From contig NZ_CAKKNA010000009.1 of the NCBI RefSeq assembly GCF_918741275.1, positions 151,824 to 215,823 on the forward strand: a stretch of 64,000 nt of DNA, in the 5' to 3' direction. The DNA comes from Bacillus sp. CECT 9360. GTDB lineage: Bacteria > Bacillota > Bacilli > Bacillales > DSM-1321. A program made the translations under genes and the position numbers. The notes beneath the pieces are model-generated. The model ran no database searches and was not told the origin of the DNA. It saw nothing but the letters and a program-made list of their open reading frames with translations. Every line of letters begins with the position of its first letter. The stretch's first letter is position 1. Positions 35,129 to 46,099 of this stretch are shown here, in pieces.

Positions 35129-35628
35129 GTGAGCGATTATTGGGATGCATGAGCGGTTATTGAGATTTATGAGCGGTGATCCGAATTTACGAGCGGTAAT
35201 CCGAATTTACGAGCGGTGATCCGAATTTACGAGCGGTGATCCGAATTTACGAGCGGTAATCCGAATTTACGAGCGTTGATCCAAATTTACGAGCGGTAAT
35301 CCGAATTTACGAGCGGTGATCCGAATTTACGAGCGGTGATCCGGATTTACGAGCGCTGATCCGAATTTACGGGCGCTGATCCGAATTTACGGGCGCTGAT
35401 CCGGATTTGCGAGCGGTGATCCGAATTTACGAGCGGTAATCCAAATTTACGAGCGCTAATCCGGATTTACGAGCGCTAATCCAGATTTACGAGCGGTGAT
35501 CCAAATTTACGAGCGCTAATCCGAATTTACGAGCGCTGATCCGAATTTACGAGCGGTAATCCGAATTTACGAGCGGTGATCCAGATTTACGAGCGCAAAA
35601 CCCAATTTACGAGTGCTACCCAATTTGA
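35129..35628 (-). repeat. Array C: 25 direct repeats of 20 bp (GCTCGTAAATT family)
   Basis: Exact 20-bp period, plus-strand unit GATCCGAATTTACGAGCGGT; on the minus strand AAATTCGGATCACCGCTCGT, the same family and orientation as array A. Variable positions are mainly the G/A in GATCC or AATCC and GCGGT or GCGCT. It occupies the divergent gap between the NERD gene and ruvA, so it is upstream of both. Confidence 0.95.
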
Positions 35629-35734
35629 CACGAATCCGAACTTTGTAACGGCATAATCTGGTTCATGTTTTTTTCTCCTTCCGCCGTTTATATGATAAAA
35701 TGAATGGTAAAGCAAAATTGGGGAGCGAAGAGAT

Positions 35735-36334
35735 TTGTATGATTATATAAAAGGGGTCATTGAGTATGTCGGGCCTGAATACATAGTAGTAGACAATGGG
35801 GGAATCGGGTATCAGGTGATGACGCCGAATCCTTTTATTTTTTCTGCTAAAATAAGCGAACAGGTTCAGATATTTCTGTATCATCATGTTCGGGAAGATA
35901 TTTTTGCATTATATGGTTTTGAGACAAGGGAAGAAAAAGCGCTGTTCACGAAGCTGTTGAATGTGACGGGTATCGGTCCTAAAGGGGCGCTTGCGATACT
36001 TGCTTCCGGCCAGGTTGATCAGGTTGTAAAAGCCATTGAAAGTGAAGATGAAACATTCCTTGTCAAATTTCCGGGTGTCGGGAAAAAGACGGCCCGTCAA
36101 ATGATTCTGGACTTGAAAGGGAAGTTAGAGAACATTGTTCCGGACTATTTCCCTAACCTTTTTAACGATGGCAAAAGCAGCGCGAGAACAGATGAGCTTG
36201 ATGAAGCGGCCCAGGCGTTGAAGGCGCTTGGATATTCTGATAAAGAAGTCCAAAAGGTTGCCAAAGTGCTTCAGCAAGAAGAACTGACGACTGAGCAATA
36301 TATTAAAAAAGCGTTACAATTGATGTTAAAGTAA
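35735..36334 (+). CDS. ruvA: Holliday junction DNA helicase subunit RuvA
   Basis: 199 residues. It binds four-way junctions as a tetramer and loads RuvB. OB-fold N-domain ([20 protein letters not shown]), helix-hairpin-helix pair with [16 protein letters not shown] and [20 protein letters not shown], and C-terminal domain III that touches RuvB. TTG start at 35735, with GGGGAG 9 bases upstream; the resulting N-terminus aligns with B. subtilis RuvA. Confidence 0.96.
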   Translation: MYDYIKGVIEYVGPEYIVVDNGGIGYQVMTPNPFIFSAKISEQVQIFLYHHVREDIFALYGFETREEKALFTKLLNVTGIGPKGALAILASGQVDQVVKAIESEDETFLVKFPGVGKKTARQMILDLKGKLENIVPDYFPNLFNDGKSSARTDELDEAAQALKALGYSDKEVQKVAKVLQQEELTTEQYIKKALQLMLK

Positions 36335-36346
36335 GGGGTGGCGGAT

Positions 36347-37348
36347 GTGGAGGAGAGAATATTAAATCAGGAAGCTGACCTGACCGAACTGTCCTTTGAG
36401 CAAAGCCTAAGACCGCAAAACTTAAAACAATACATTGGCCAGGATAAGGTAAAGGATAATCTCCAGGTTTTCATTGAAGCTGCGAGGATGCGCGAGGAGA
36501 CTCTCGATCATGTGTTGTTGTACGGGCCTCCCGGGCTTGGGAAAACGACATTGGCAGTGATCATCGCGAATGAGATGGGCGTGAATGTAAGGACAACCTC
36601 GGGACCTGCCATTGAACGTCCTGGAGACCTCGCTGCAATATTAAGTGCGTTGGAGCCGGGAGATGTGCTGTTCATTGATGAAATTCACAGGCTGCCTCGC
36701 ACTGTTGAAGAAGTGCTGTATCCTGCGATGGAAGATTTTTGCTTGGACATTGTGATTGGCAAGGGTCCGTCCGCGCGTTCGGTCCGGATCGATTTGCCCC
36801 CATTTACGCTTGTCGGGGCAACGACCAGGGCAGGCTCTTTGTCTGCACCGCTCAGAGATCGCTTTGGCGTCTTGAGCCGTCTTGAATACTATACAGTTGA
36901 GCAGCTGCAGCAAATTGCTGTGCGTACTGCTGAAATCATGGAAACAGAAATGGACAGCCAAGCGGCCTCGGAGCTTGCGAGAAGATCGAGAGGGACACCA
37001 AGGATTGCCAACCGCCTGCTGCGTAGGGTGCGGGATTTCGCCCAGGTACGGGGAGACGGCACGATTACGACCGAGCTTGCGGACTATGCACTTGAATTAA
37101 TGCAGGTCGACCGTTTAGGACTTGATCATATTGACCATAAATTACTTAAAGGCATTATGGAAAAGTACCGCGGCGGCCCGGTCGGATTAGAGACGATCGC
37201 GGCAACAATTGGCGAGGAAGCCCATACAATTGAAGATGTGTATGAGCCTTATCTGCTGCAAATCGGCTTTTTGCAACGCACGCCGAGGGGGAGAATGGTG
37301 ACCGATTTGGTGTACCGTCACTTTAATTTGGAGGTGCCTGGCAAATGA
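36347..37348 (+). CDS. ruvB: Holliday junction DNA helicase RuvB
   Basis: 333 residues. AAA+ motor for branch migration: Walker [15 protein letters not shown], Walker [14 protein letters not shown], sensor [18 protein letters not shown], and C-terminal winged helix ([16 protein letters not shown]). The GTG at 36347 is favoured over the in-frame GTG at 36338 because AAGGGG lies 8 bases upstream and the length matches B. subtilis (334). Overlaps the next small gene by 4 bp. Confidence 0.96.
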   Translation: MEERILNQEADLTELSFEQSLRPQNLKQYIGQDKVKDNLQVFIEAARMREETLDHVLLYGPPGLGKTTLAVIIANEMGVNVRTTSGPAIERPGDLAAILSALEPGDVLFIDEIHRLPRTVEEVLYPAMEDFCLDIVIGKGPSARSVRIDLPPFTLVGATTRAGSLSAPLRDRFGVLSRLEYYTVEQLQQIAVRTAEIMETEMDSQAASELARRSRGTPRIANRLLRRVRDFAQVRGDGTITTELADYALELMQVDRLGLDHIDHKLLKGIMEKYRGGPVGLETIAATIGEEAHTIEDVYEPYLLQIGFLQRTPRGRMVTDLVYRHFNLEVPGK

Positions 37349-37551
37349 CAGGTCTGCCGAAGTTATTGATGATAATCGGGGTGGTTATTTTCATCATTGG
37401 ATTTGCGATGAAATTTATTAACCTTGGCAAGCTTCCAGGTGATATTTTTATTAAAAAAGGAAACACGACGTTTTATTTTCCGATCGTTACTTCGATTTTA
37501 ATCAGTATTGTTTTATCGGCTGTGCTTTATTTAATCAGCCGATTTCGTTAA
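37345..37551 (+). CDS. DUF2905 small membrane protein
   Basis: 68 residues with two membrane segments ([18 protein letters not shown] and [19 protein letters not shown]) around the DUF2905 signature [20 protein letters not shown]. Function unknown; the family is commonly found after ruvB or near queA in Bacilli. The ATGA overlap with ruvB shows coupling. Confidence 0.88.
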   Translation: MTGLPKLLMIIGVVIFIIGFAMKFINLGKLPGDIFIKKGNTTFYFPIVTSILISIVLSAVLYLISRFR

Positions 37552-37593
37552 AAAAGTGATGTACTCCATCCCTGACAAAAGGAAGTGGATAAA

Positions 37594-38622
37594 TTGAAGG
37601 TGGAGTTGTTTGATTTTGATTTGCCTGAGGAATTGATTGCCCAGGTACCATTGGAGAACAGGGAACAAAGCAGGCTGATGGTGCTGGATAAGGAAACAGG
37701 TGGGATTCGGCACGAAGTCTTTAAAGATATTACGAAATATTTCCAGCCCGGCGATTGCCTTGTTTTGAACGATACACGTGTGTTGCCAGCGCGGCTTTAC
37801 GGCAGCAAAGAGGATACCGGGGCGAATGTAGAAGTTCTGTTATTGAAGCAGGAAGACGGAGATGCATGGGAAACGCTAGTTAAACCGGCAAAGAGAGTAA
37901 AAGTGGGTACGAAAATTGTTTTCGGTGATGGACAACTGACGGCTACTTGTACAGGTGTACTTGAGCATGGCGGGCGGATTTTGGATTTCATGTTTGAAGG
38001 CATCTTTTACGAGATTCTAGAAGAGCTTGGTAGTATGCCGCTTCCGCCTTACATAAAAGAGCAGCTTGATGACAAGGACCGCTACCAGACTGTTTATGCG
38101 AAAGAGCGGGGTTCAGCTGCTGCGCCGACAGCGGGCCTGCATTTTACAGAGCAGCTGTTGCAGGAAATCAGGGATATGGGCGTGCACATCGCTTTCATCA
38201 CGCTGCATGTCGGCTTGGGCACCTTCCGTCCTGTAAGTGCAGACGATGTGGATGAACATGAAATGCATGCGGAATTCTATCAAATGACCGAGGGAACGGC
38301 CCGGTTGCTGAATGAGGTCAAAGCAAACGGCGGCCGGATTATCACTGTCGGCACGACGTCAACTCGTACACTTGAAACGATCGCTTCCAAACATGATGGT
38401 CTTTTTAAGGAAGAAAGCGGCTGGACAAGCATTTTTATTTTTCCCGGCTATCAGTTCAAAGGCATTGATGCCATGATTACAAACTTTCATTTGCCAAAAT
38501 CAACATTGATTATGTTGATAAGTGCGTTAGCAGGACGAGAGCACGTGCTCCAGGCCTATGAAACCGCAGTGAAAGAAAAATACCGCTTTTTCAGCTTTGG
38601 CGATGCCATGCTGATTAAGTAA
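37594..38622 (+). CDS. queA: S-adenosylmethionine:tRNA ribosyltransferase-isomerase
   Basis: 342 residues, the same as B. subtilis. It transfers the ribose of SAM to preQ1 in tRNA to make epoxyqueuosine. Motifs: [13 protein letters not shown] at the start, [65 protein letters not shown] start at 37594 with AAAAGGA 10 bases upstream; the in-frame GTG at 37585 is too near the SD. Acts with tgt, which follows after array D. Confidence 0.96.
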   Translation: MKVELFDFDLPEELIAQVPLENREQSRLMVLDKETGGIRHEVFKDITKYFQPGDCLVLNDTRVLPARLYGSKEDTGANVEVLLLKQEDGDAWETLVKPAKRVKVGTKIVFGDGQLTATCTGVLEHGGRILDFMFEGIFYEILEELGSMPLPPYIKEQLDDKDRYQTVYAKERGSAAAPTAGLHFTEQLLQEIRDMGVHIAFITLHVGLGTFRPVSADDVDEHEMHAEFYQMTEGTARLLNEVKANGGRIITVGTTSTRTLETIASKHDGLFKEESGWTSIFIFPGYQFKGIDAMITNFHLPKSTLIMLISALAGREHVLQAYETAVKEKYRFFSFGDAMLIK

Positions 38623-38639
38623 CCCCGTGACATATTCCT

Positions 38640-38945
38640 GATTGAGGGGTGTCATCGAATTAGGATATATCACTGAAATTGGGGATATATGATCGAAACT
38701 TTGAGATATATGCCCGGAATCTGAGATATATGACCGAAATTTGAGGTATATGCCCAGAATCTGAGATATATGCTCGAAATGTAAGATATATGCCCGAAAT
38801 GGGATATATCATCGAAAATCAGGATATATCACCGAAATTGGGGATATCACCGAAATTGAGGATATATCATCGAAAATCGAAGGATATCACCGGAATTCAG
38901 GATAAATCACCGAAAATAGAAGTATATCACCGAAATTGCGCTGCT
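38640..38945 (+). repeat. Array D: ~15 direct repeats of ~20 bp (GATATATCACCGAAAT family)
   Basis: Degenerate units GATATATGCCCGAAATCTGA or GATATATCACCGAAATTGGG, 18-21 bp, between queA and tgt. The first half favours TATATGCCC and the second TATATCACC, so the array has two segments. No terminator or promoter is evident, so the array is probably within the queA-tgt transcript. Confidence 0.92.
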
Positions 38946-38963
38946 TGAAAGGAGCTATCTTAG

Positions 38964-40103
<1,140 letters not shown>

Positions 40104-40130
40104 TTGACTATTAAGAAAGGAGTGATATAG

Positions 40131-40412
40131 ATGGGAAATTTAACTAGTATCTTACCATTAATACTGATGTTCGTGCTGTTCTATTTTTTATTGATCCGTC
40201 CTCAACAAAAGCGTCAAAAAGCGGTTTCAACGATGCAAACTGGATTGAAGAAGGGTGATAAGATCGTAACGATCGGCGGCCTTCACGGAATCATTGATTC
40301 TCTTGATGATTCAAAAATCGTGGTCAAATGCGGTGATGGCAGCAGGCTTACATATGATAGGTCAGCAATCCGTGAAGTAACGGAAAGCGCACCGGAACTG
40401 TCAGAGCAATAG
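40131..40412 (+). CDS. yajC: Preprotein translocase subunit YajC (YrbF)
   Basis: 93 residues: one N-terminal membrane helix (ILPLILMFVLFYFLLIRPQQ) and a cytoplasmic domain (KKGDKIVTIGGLHGIIDSL). It associates with SecDF; secDF is also in this window. AAAGGAG precedes the ATG. Confidence 0.95.
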   Translation: MGNLTSILPLILMFVLFYFLLIRPQQKRQKAVSTMQTGLKKGDKIVTIGGLHGIIDSLDDSKIVVKCGDGSRLTYDRSAIREVTESAPELSEQ

Positions 40413-40420
40413 TACGAGGA

Positions 40421-40456
40421 AAAACGGTATTCCACTTGGAATACCGTTTTTTTTCA
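40421..40456 (+). terminator. Terminator of the ruvA-yajC gene group
   Basis: AAAACGGTATTCCA / TGGAATACCGTTTT stem, then T run; it ends just before the stop of the convergent gene at 40460 and may serve both strands. Confidence 0.9.
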
Positions 40457-40459
40457 TGG

Positions 40460-40852
40460 TTATGCATTCCGGGAACTAGAACTTAGGTTCACACCCAGAA
40501 TGCCACCCATCATCGCCGTGAGCACATAACAGCCTTGGTAAATCCATTGCTTTAGCGAAAACAATGAATCATGCCCGAGATATTGAAATAATAAGACGAT
40601 CAGCATGAAGATAAGCCCTGTCCCGCCGCCCAGCATCCAGCCCTGCTTTTTTCCTTTTCCACCGGAAATGAAGCCTCCGATAAAAAGCGAAAGGAAGGTC
40701 ACAGCCATAATGACATATGTGAGCGAGGATTCATTTATGCTGGTAAACCGGAGCAAGAGGGAAAAGATAAAGCTTCCCACAATCGCTATAATAAAAATCG
40801 CACATACTCCGTATAAAATCGCCATACCTAAATTTTTTGTTTCGATGGTCAT
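40460..40852 (-). CDS. TIGR04086 family membrane protein (YrzE-like)
   Basis: 130 residues with four hydrophobic segments (GMAILYGVCAIFIIAIVGSF, YVIMAVTFLSLFIGGFISG, GWMLGGGTGLIFMLIVLLF, CYVLTAMMGGILGVNL). Glycine-rich helix ends are typical of the family. Function unknown; the B. subtilis equivalent at this place is yrzE. The ATG at 40852 has GGAGGGA upstream. Confidence 0.85.
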   Translation of the reverse strand: MTIETKNLGMAILYGVCAIFIIAIVGSFIFSLLLRFTSINESSLTYVIMAVTFLSLFIGGFISGGKGKKQGWMLGGGTGLIFMLIVLLFQYLGHDSLFSLKQWIYQGCYVLTAMMGGILGVNLSSSSRNA

Positions 40853-40998
40853 TCTCTCCCTCCACAGTCTTTGTACAAGCATATTCCACCACTTTTTCTT
40901 TTAGACCAATGTTTTTCAAAATGGAAATTAAAAACAGACTAATTACCGGTTTGAAGGTCAAGATAAAAATATCTGCACTAAGGTGGGGGGGCCTCTCA

Positions 40999-41643
40999 AT
41001 GAATGATATATATGTAATTTTGCTAAGGTCCATCTTTTTTTATTTTTTGCTTTTAATGCTATTTCGGCTAATGGGAAAAAGGGAAATTGGGGAGTTAAGT
41101 ATTGTTGATTTAATTGTGTTTATCATAATAGGCGATATAGCCGTATTGGCGATTGAGGATCCGAACAAACCGCTTATTTATTCACTTGTTCCTATTTTTG
41201 TTATTGTATTGATTCAAATAATTCTTTCCGTGCTTGCACTTAAAAGCCAAAAATTAAGGGAAGTGATCGAGGGAAAACCAACCATTGTTATCAATAAAGG
41301 GAAAATTGATGAAAGAGTCATGAAAAAGCAGCGATATAATTTCGATGATTTGCTTTCACAGCTGCGGGAAAAAAACATCCTCAATATCGATGAAGTAGAA
41401 TATGCGATATTGGAGCCTACCGGGCAGCTCTCGGTCATTGAGAGACGGGATGTACGGAACGGTGAAGACAATGTTCCGTTTCCACTGATAATCGACGGGG
41501 TCGTGCAGGAAGAAAGCTTGTCACGGATCGGCAAAAACAGCTCTTGGCTCAAGACGCAACTCAAAAACGATGGATATGAAGATATGAGCAGGATATCCAT
41601 ATGTACTTATGATGACGGTGTTTTTTTTGTTGATGTAAAATAA
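40999..41643 (+). CDS. DUF421 membrane protein (YrbG-like)
   Basis: 214 residues. Three N-terminal membrane segments (about 5-25, 35-55, 60-80) including LFRLMGKREIGELSIVDLIV, and a cytoplasmic DUF421/YcaP part with KPTIVINKGKIDERVMKKQR and LREKNILNIDEVEYAILEPTG. Family members in Bacillus (YetF, YdfR types) affect spore germination or membrane properties; the role here is not known. The start at 40999 follows AGGTGGGGGG; a longer frame from 40837 has no SD. Confidence 0.88.
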   Translation: MNDIYVILLRSIFFYFLLLMLFRLMGKREIGELSIVDLIVFIIIGDIAVLAIEDPNKPLIYSLVPIFVIVLIQIILSVLALKSQKLREVIEGKPTIVINKGKIDERVMKKQRYNFDDLLSQLREKNILNIDEVEYAILEPTGQLSVIERRDVRNGEDNVPFPLIIDGVVQEESLSRIGKNSSWLKTQLKNDGYEDMSRISICTYDDGVFFVDVK

Positions 41644-41666
41644 CCGGGCATACTTGAGCCCGGTTA
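41641..41666. terminator. Bidirectional terminator that contains both stop codons of yrbG-like and spoVB
   Basis: TAACCGGGC / GCCCGGTTA perfect stem with an 8-base loop. The first TAA is the stop of the plus gene and the last TTA is the stop of spoVB on the minus strand. Confidence 0.85.
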
Positions 41667-43208
41667 TCGAAAGGACAGACTAGACAGGATTCGTTTGATC
41701 TCGGTTTTCTTTATGACGCCTGTTAAGACTGAAATTACAACAAAAACGATACTGATGACCGCCAAGGAAAGCAGAAGCCGGCTTATAGAAGCTAGTCCCG
41801 AAAATAGAGAGTGAAAAGCATAATGCCCGGCCCAGCCGGATATAACCCCGATAATGACAGGGGAAGCGTAGGATCTGATTTTCAATGAAATCGGGATGGC
41901 TTTTAAAATCGTTGAAAAGTGGAGGAACGTTACAAGTATCGTGCCTGCTGCGATCCCGATGGCTGCTCCCATGATTCCGAAACTTTCTTTAGAGGTAAGC
42001 AGCCAAATAATCACGATTTTCACGACCGATCCGATTATGCTGTTAATCATTGCGGATTTAGCTAAATTCAGTGCCTGAAGCATCGATTGCAAGGGAAGCT
42101 GACAGTAAAATAAAATGAAAAATGGCGCCAGGAACTTGATGAAGATAGCTGCGTTGGAGGAACCGTACATAGCCTCCAAAATCGGATCTGCCAGTACAAA
42201 CAAGCTAACCATGGCAAGTGAGCCGGTTATAAACGTTAGCCTCAACGATTGCTCCAGCCTTCGCTCAATCAGTTTGTAATTTCCTAATGATTTAGCTTCG
42301 CTGACTGAAGGTACCAGGGATGTTGCCAATGACGCGGTTACAAAAGACGGCATCATTAAAAGCGGGAGGGCATACCCTGTCAGCTCGCCGTACTGTTTAG
42401 TAGCCACGGTGGCTGCTACACCCGCAATCGCCAGGCTCTGAGCAACCACAATTGGTTCCAAAAACCAGTATAAATTCCCGATTAACCGGCTCCCGGTTGT
42501 CGGCAAACCAATGCTCATCAACTCCATGAATGTCCCTTTTCCTGACTTCGCCATTGTAAAAAAATTCTTCCTGACTTTAAAATGCTTCTTCAATTTAAAG
42601 GTAGTTAGCAGATAAGCTAACGAAACAAGCTCGCCAATGATCGAAGCGAGCATCGCCCCGGCGGCCGCATATTCTATCCCGTATGGCAGGAAGGCTTTGG
42701 TCAATACGGCAATGAAGGCAATGCGGGCAATCTGCTCGATAACCTGTGAAAAGGCTAGCGGCTTCATATTTTGCCTTCCTTGAAAATATCCCCTCAACAC
42801 GGAAGAAACAGCGACGACAGGAACGATTGGGGCGATGGCCAGCAGCGGCCAGACCGTTCGGGAATCGGTGAACAATGTCTCGGACAGCACCGGAGCCAGC
42901 ATCAGCATGACCGGCGTGAAAATCAGCGATAAACCGAATGTACATGACAGAGATACGACAAGGATCCGTTTAACTTTTTTCTCGTCACCCTTTGCATCCG
43001 CCTCCGCGACAAACTTAGAAATCGCAACGGGCAGCCCGAGCTGGGTGATGGTGATGACAAGAAACAAAGTGGGCAAAGCCATCATAAATAACCCTACGCC
43101 TTCTTCCCCGATAAAACGAGCGACCACAATCCGATTTATAAATCCCAGGCTACGTGTAATAAAGCTGGCTATAAGAAGAATGAACGTTCCTTTCAGAAAT
43201 TTGGACAT
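41664..43208 (-). CDS. spoVB: Stage V sporulation protein B (MOP-superfamily flippase)
   Basis: 514 residues with about 14 membrane segments, polysaccharide/lipid flippase family. It is needed for spore cortex synthesis, probably flipping lipid-linked peptidoglycan precursor. N-terminal signature FLKGTFILLIASFITRSLGF and RIVVARFIGEEGVGLFMM are typical. The start at 43208 is chosen by family alignment; upstream in-frame codons to 43253 lack an SD. Divergent from comN. Confidence 0.93.
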   Translation of the reverse strand: MSKFLKGTFILLIASFITRSLGFINRIVVARFIGEEGVGLFMMALPTLFLVITITQLGLPVAISKFVAEADAKGDEKKVKRILVVSLSCTFGLSLIFTPVMLMLAPVLSETLFTDSRTVWPLLAIAPIVPVVAVSSVLRGYFQGRQNMKPLAFSQVIEQIARIAFIAVLTKAFLPYGIEYAAAGAMLASIIGELVSLAYLLTTFKLKKHFKVRKNFFTMAKSGKGTFMELMSIGLPTTGSRLIGNLYWFLEPIVVAQSLAIAGVAATVATKQYGELTGYALPLLMMPSFVTASLATSLVPSVSEAKSLGNYKLIERRLEQSLRLTFITGSLAMVSLFVLADPILEAMYGSSNAAIFIKFLAPFFILFYCQLPLQSMLQALNLAKSAMINSIIGSVVKIVIIWLLTSKESFGIMGAAIGIAAGTILVTFLHFSTILKAIPISLKIRSYASPVIIGVISGWAGHYAFHSLFSGLASISRLLLSLAVISIVFVVISVLTGVIKKTEIKRILSSLSFR

Positions 43209-43324
43209 GACCGCTAATCCCTGCCTTCTCAAATGTGCTGATATCATATACAATTATCTATATGCAGAGACTTGGACAAAGCATGCAAATTAATAAAAAT
43301 AGAAATATAGTGGAGGACAGATCC

Positions 43325-43627
43325 ATGATCAATCAGCACCCGTATCAACGTTTTTACCAGACATTACAGCCTGCGTTGAAAAACAAAACGGAAGAGTTGA
43401 ACCTGCTCGGCCTTAAGAACGCAAAGGAAAATGAGGTATGGTCATATCTGACTCAAAAGAAATGGAAGCGTCCGCAGGAAGAAATCCATATATATGAACT
43501 AGTAAATGACATTATGACAATCAGCAGCAGCCAGTTTATGTCCTTCATGACGGTCGAGGCATACAAGGCACCAAATTTATTTAAGGAACTCTCATCGGAA
43601 GAGATGAAAGAATTATTGAAGGGCTGA
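43325..43627 (+). CDS. comN: Post-transcriptional regulator ComN (YrzD)
   Basis: 100 residues, acidic and helical, with YQRFYQTLQPALKNKTEELN and VNDIMTISSSQFMSFMTVEAYK. In B. subtilis ComN controls comER/comE mRNA and links competence to the pole through DivIVA. GTGGAGGA lies 8 bases before the ATG. Position between spoVB and secDF is as in B. subtilis. Confidence 0.88.
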   Translation: MINQHPYQRFYQTLQPALKNKTEELNLLGLKNAKENEVWSYLTQKKWKRPQEEIHIYELVNDIMTISSSQFMSFMTVEAYKAPNLFKELSSEEMKELLKG

Positions 43628-43753
43628 CAAATAATCTTAAATTGACACTCGTTTTTATTTCAATCATAATAATAATGTTGCTTTTTTGATGACTGGAATT
43701 AGACAAAGACTTATAGGATATGGTGTAAAGAAAGAAAGGGGCCTTATACAATA

Positions 43754-46012
43754 ATGGTAAAAAGAAGCAGGATCGTTGCGTTTTTCATAATTATAATGGC
43801 TGTATTCGCGACGATTGGCACAACTTCATCAGGAATTTTGAACAATATTAAACTTGGCCTCGATTTACAAGGTGGCTTCGAGGTTTTATATCAAGTGAAG
43901 CCCGAAGACGGCGAAAAGGTTACACCGGAAACGCTTAGTAGCACCGCCCAGGCACTGGGCAAGCGAGTCGATGTCCTTGGCGTCAACGAGCCGAACATAC
44001 AAGTTGAAGGAAATGACAGAATCCGTGTCCAGCTCGCGGGAGTAACAGATCAGAACAATGCCCGGGAAATCCTTTCGACTCAGGCAAATTTAAGCTTCCG
44101 TGATTTCAATGACAAAGAAATGATGACAGGGGCCGACTTGGCGGAGAACGGCGCCAAGCAAACCTTCGATGAAAATAACAGTCCGGTTGTCGAAGTCACC
44201 TTGAAGGACCCGCAAAAATTCAAACAAATCACCGAGCAAATTTCTGCCATGCCACAATCAACCAACGTCCTGGCAATCTGGCTTGATTTTGAAGAAGGAA
44301 AAGACAGCATCCAAAAGCCGGAAACCACGGATAATATGATTTCTGATCCTCAAGTCTCGCAGGTATTTGACCAGACTAAAGTAATGATTACCGGCCAATT
44401 TACGTTAGAGGAAGCAAAGGAACTGGCTGACATGTTAAATGCAGGGGCACTGCCAGTAGAACTAGAAGAGGTATACTCTACTTCTGTCGGAGCTAAATTT
44501 GGAGAGCAAGCGTTAAATGAAACGATCTATGCCGGCATTATCGGGATTGCCCTTGTGTTTGCATTCATGCTTTTCTATTACCGTTTCCCTGGATTTATTG
44601 CTGTTCTCACTTTAGCGATATATATCTATCTAACTTTATTGGTATTCGACTGGATGAATGCCGTTTTGACACTCCCAGGGGTTGCGGCCCTGATTCTCGG
44701 GGTCGGTATGGCCGTCGATGCGAATATCATAACGTACGAGCGGATCAAAGATGAACTGAAGCTCGGCCGCACTGTCCGTGCCGCCTATAAAGAAGGAAAT
44801 AAAAACTCGCTCGCAACAATTACGGATGCCAATTTGACTACACTTTTGGCTGCTGCCGTATTGTTCTTTTATGGGACAAGTTCTGTAAAAGGCTTTGCGA
44901 CAACGTTAATCATCAGTATTTTGATGAGTTTCATTACGGCTGTTTATGGAACCCGTTTATTCATGAGCCTTTGGATCAACAGCAGAGCCTTTGATAAACA
45001 CCCATCATGGCTAGGTGTAAGGAAGAAGGATATCCATGATCTTGCAGAAGCGAAAGATGTCACCGAGCTTCCTACCCGGTTTGATAGATTCGATTTTGTA
45101 AAGAAAAGAAAATGGTTTTATACCATTTCTGCTGCGATAACGGTTATCGGGATCATCTTCCTGTTCGTCTTTAAGATGAATCTTGGTATTGATTTTACAA
45201 GCGGAACAAGAATCGATTTCAAGTCTAATGAACCGTTGACTCATGCGAAAGTACAAGAGCATTTGGATGCATTGGACTTAAGTAGTGAAGATATTGTTAT
45301 CTCTGGAGATAATCAAGAAACTGGGATAGTCCGTTTTAAAGGCGTTCTGGATAAAAATGAAATTGCCGAAGTCAAGGACTACTTTCATGATGAGGTAGGA
45401 GCTGATGAGACGAATATCAGCACCGTATCTCCTACGATTGGAGAAGAATTGGCTAAAAACGCAATTTATGCCGTACTGATTTCTTCTCTCGGTATCATTT
45501 TGTACGCAACGATCCGATTTGAATGGAGAATGGCCGTGCCGGCAGTCATTTCACTGCTGCATGATGCATTCTTCATTATCACGATATTCAGCGTGCTGCG
45601 GTTGGAAGTAGATCTGACCTTCATCGCGGCGATATTGACGATTGTCGGATATTCCATCAATGACTCGATCGTTACTTTTGACCGGGTCAGAGAAAATATG
45701 CGTAAAAAGAAGAAAATCAAGACAAATGAAGAACTTGAAGAGATTGTCAACGTAAGTATCAGACAAACCTTGACCCGTTCGATCAATACGGTGTTGATGG
45801 TGATCATCACGGTTGCCGCCTTGATGATTTTCGGAAGCCCGTCCATCGGCAACTTCTCAATCGCTTTACTTGTCGGCTTACTTTGCGGCGTATACTCTTC
45901 CCTATACATCGCTACCCAATTATGGCTTGACCTCAAGCGAAGGGAACTGAAGAAAAAGGGAGTCCTCATCACCTACAAAGAAAAAAAACAGAGCCAAGAA
46001 GCTCAGGTATAA
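43754..46012 (+). CDS. secDF: Fused protein translocase subunit SecDF
   Basis: 752 residues. SecD half (about 1-430: NNIKLGLDLQGGFEVLYQV, VNEPNIQVEGNDRIRVQLAG, six membrane segments with ALILGVGMAVDANIITYERI) is joined to the SecF half (about 455-735: MNLGIDFTSGTRIDF, TIVGYSINDSIVTFDRVREN). It drives late steps of Sec export by proton motive force. The fusion is the normal Bacillus form. GAAAGGGG precedes the ATG. Confidence 0.97.
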   Translation: MVKRSRIVAFFIIIMAVFATIGTTSSGILNNIKLGLDLQGGFEVLYQVKPEDGEKVTPETLSSTAQALGKRVDVLGVNEPNIQVEGNDRIRVQLAGVTDQNNAREILSTQANLSFRDFNDKEMMTGADLAENGAKQTFDENNSPVVEVTLKDPQKFKQITEQISAMPQSTNVLAIWLDFEEGKDSIQKPETTDNMISDPQVSQVFDQTKVMITGQFTLEEAKELADMLNAGALPVELEEVYSTSVGAKFGEQALNETIYAGIIGIALVFAFMLFYYRFPGFIAVLTLAIYIYLTLLVFDWMNAVLTLPGVAALILGVGMAVDANIITYERIKDELKLGRTVRAAYKEGNKNSLATITDANLTTLLAAAVLFFYGTSSVKGFATTLIISILMSFITAVYGTRLFMSLWINSRAFDKHPSWLGVRKKDIHDLAEAKDVTELPTRFDRFDFVKKRKWFYTISAAITVIGIIFLFVFKMNLGIDFTSGTRIDFKSNEPLTHAKVQEHLDALDLSSEDIVISGDNQETGIVRFKGVLDKNEIAEVKDYFHDEVGADETNISTVSPTIGEELAKNAIYAVLISSLGIILYATIRFEWRMAVPAVISLLHDAFFIITIFSVLRLEVDLTFIAAILTIVGYSINDSIVTFDRVRENMRKKKKIKTNEELEEIVNVSIRQTLTRSINTVLMVIITVAALMIFGSPSIGNFSIALLVGLLCGVYSSLYIATQLWLDLKRRELKKKGVLITYKEKKQSQEAQV

Positions 46013-46020
46013 GTATGATA

Positions 46021-46054
46021 AAGACCAATCCGCGATTTGGATTGGTCTTTTTTT
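46021..46054 (+). terminator. Terminator of secDF
   Basis: AAGACCAATCC / GGATTGGTCTT perfect stem with a 7-base loop and seven T. The truncated dispersed element follows directly. Confidence 0.92.
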
Positions 46055-46055
46055 G

Positions 46056-46099
46056 ACGGGAAAGTTAAACTTTCCTTTCTGGATAAGGGCAACTACGTA
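46056..46099 (+). repeat. Dispersed intergenic element, copy 3, truncated by array E
   Basis: Matches the first 44 or so bases of 22340 and 28892 (GGGAAAGT, AAACTTTCCTTTCTG, ATAAG, GGCAACTACGT) and then stops; where the other copies continue with CTAATCTCC, array E begins with AGGCAACAAAAC. Confidence 0.85.
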
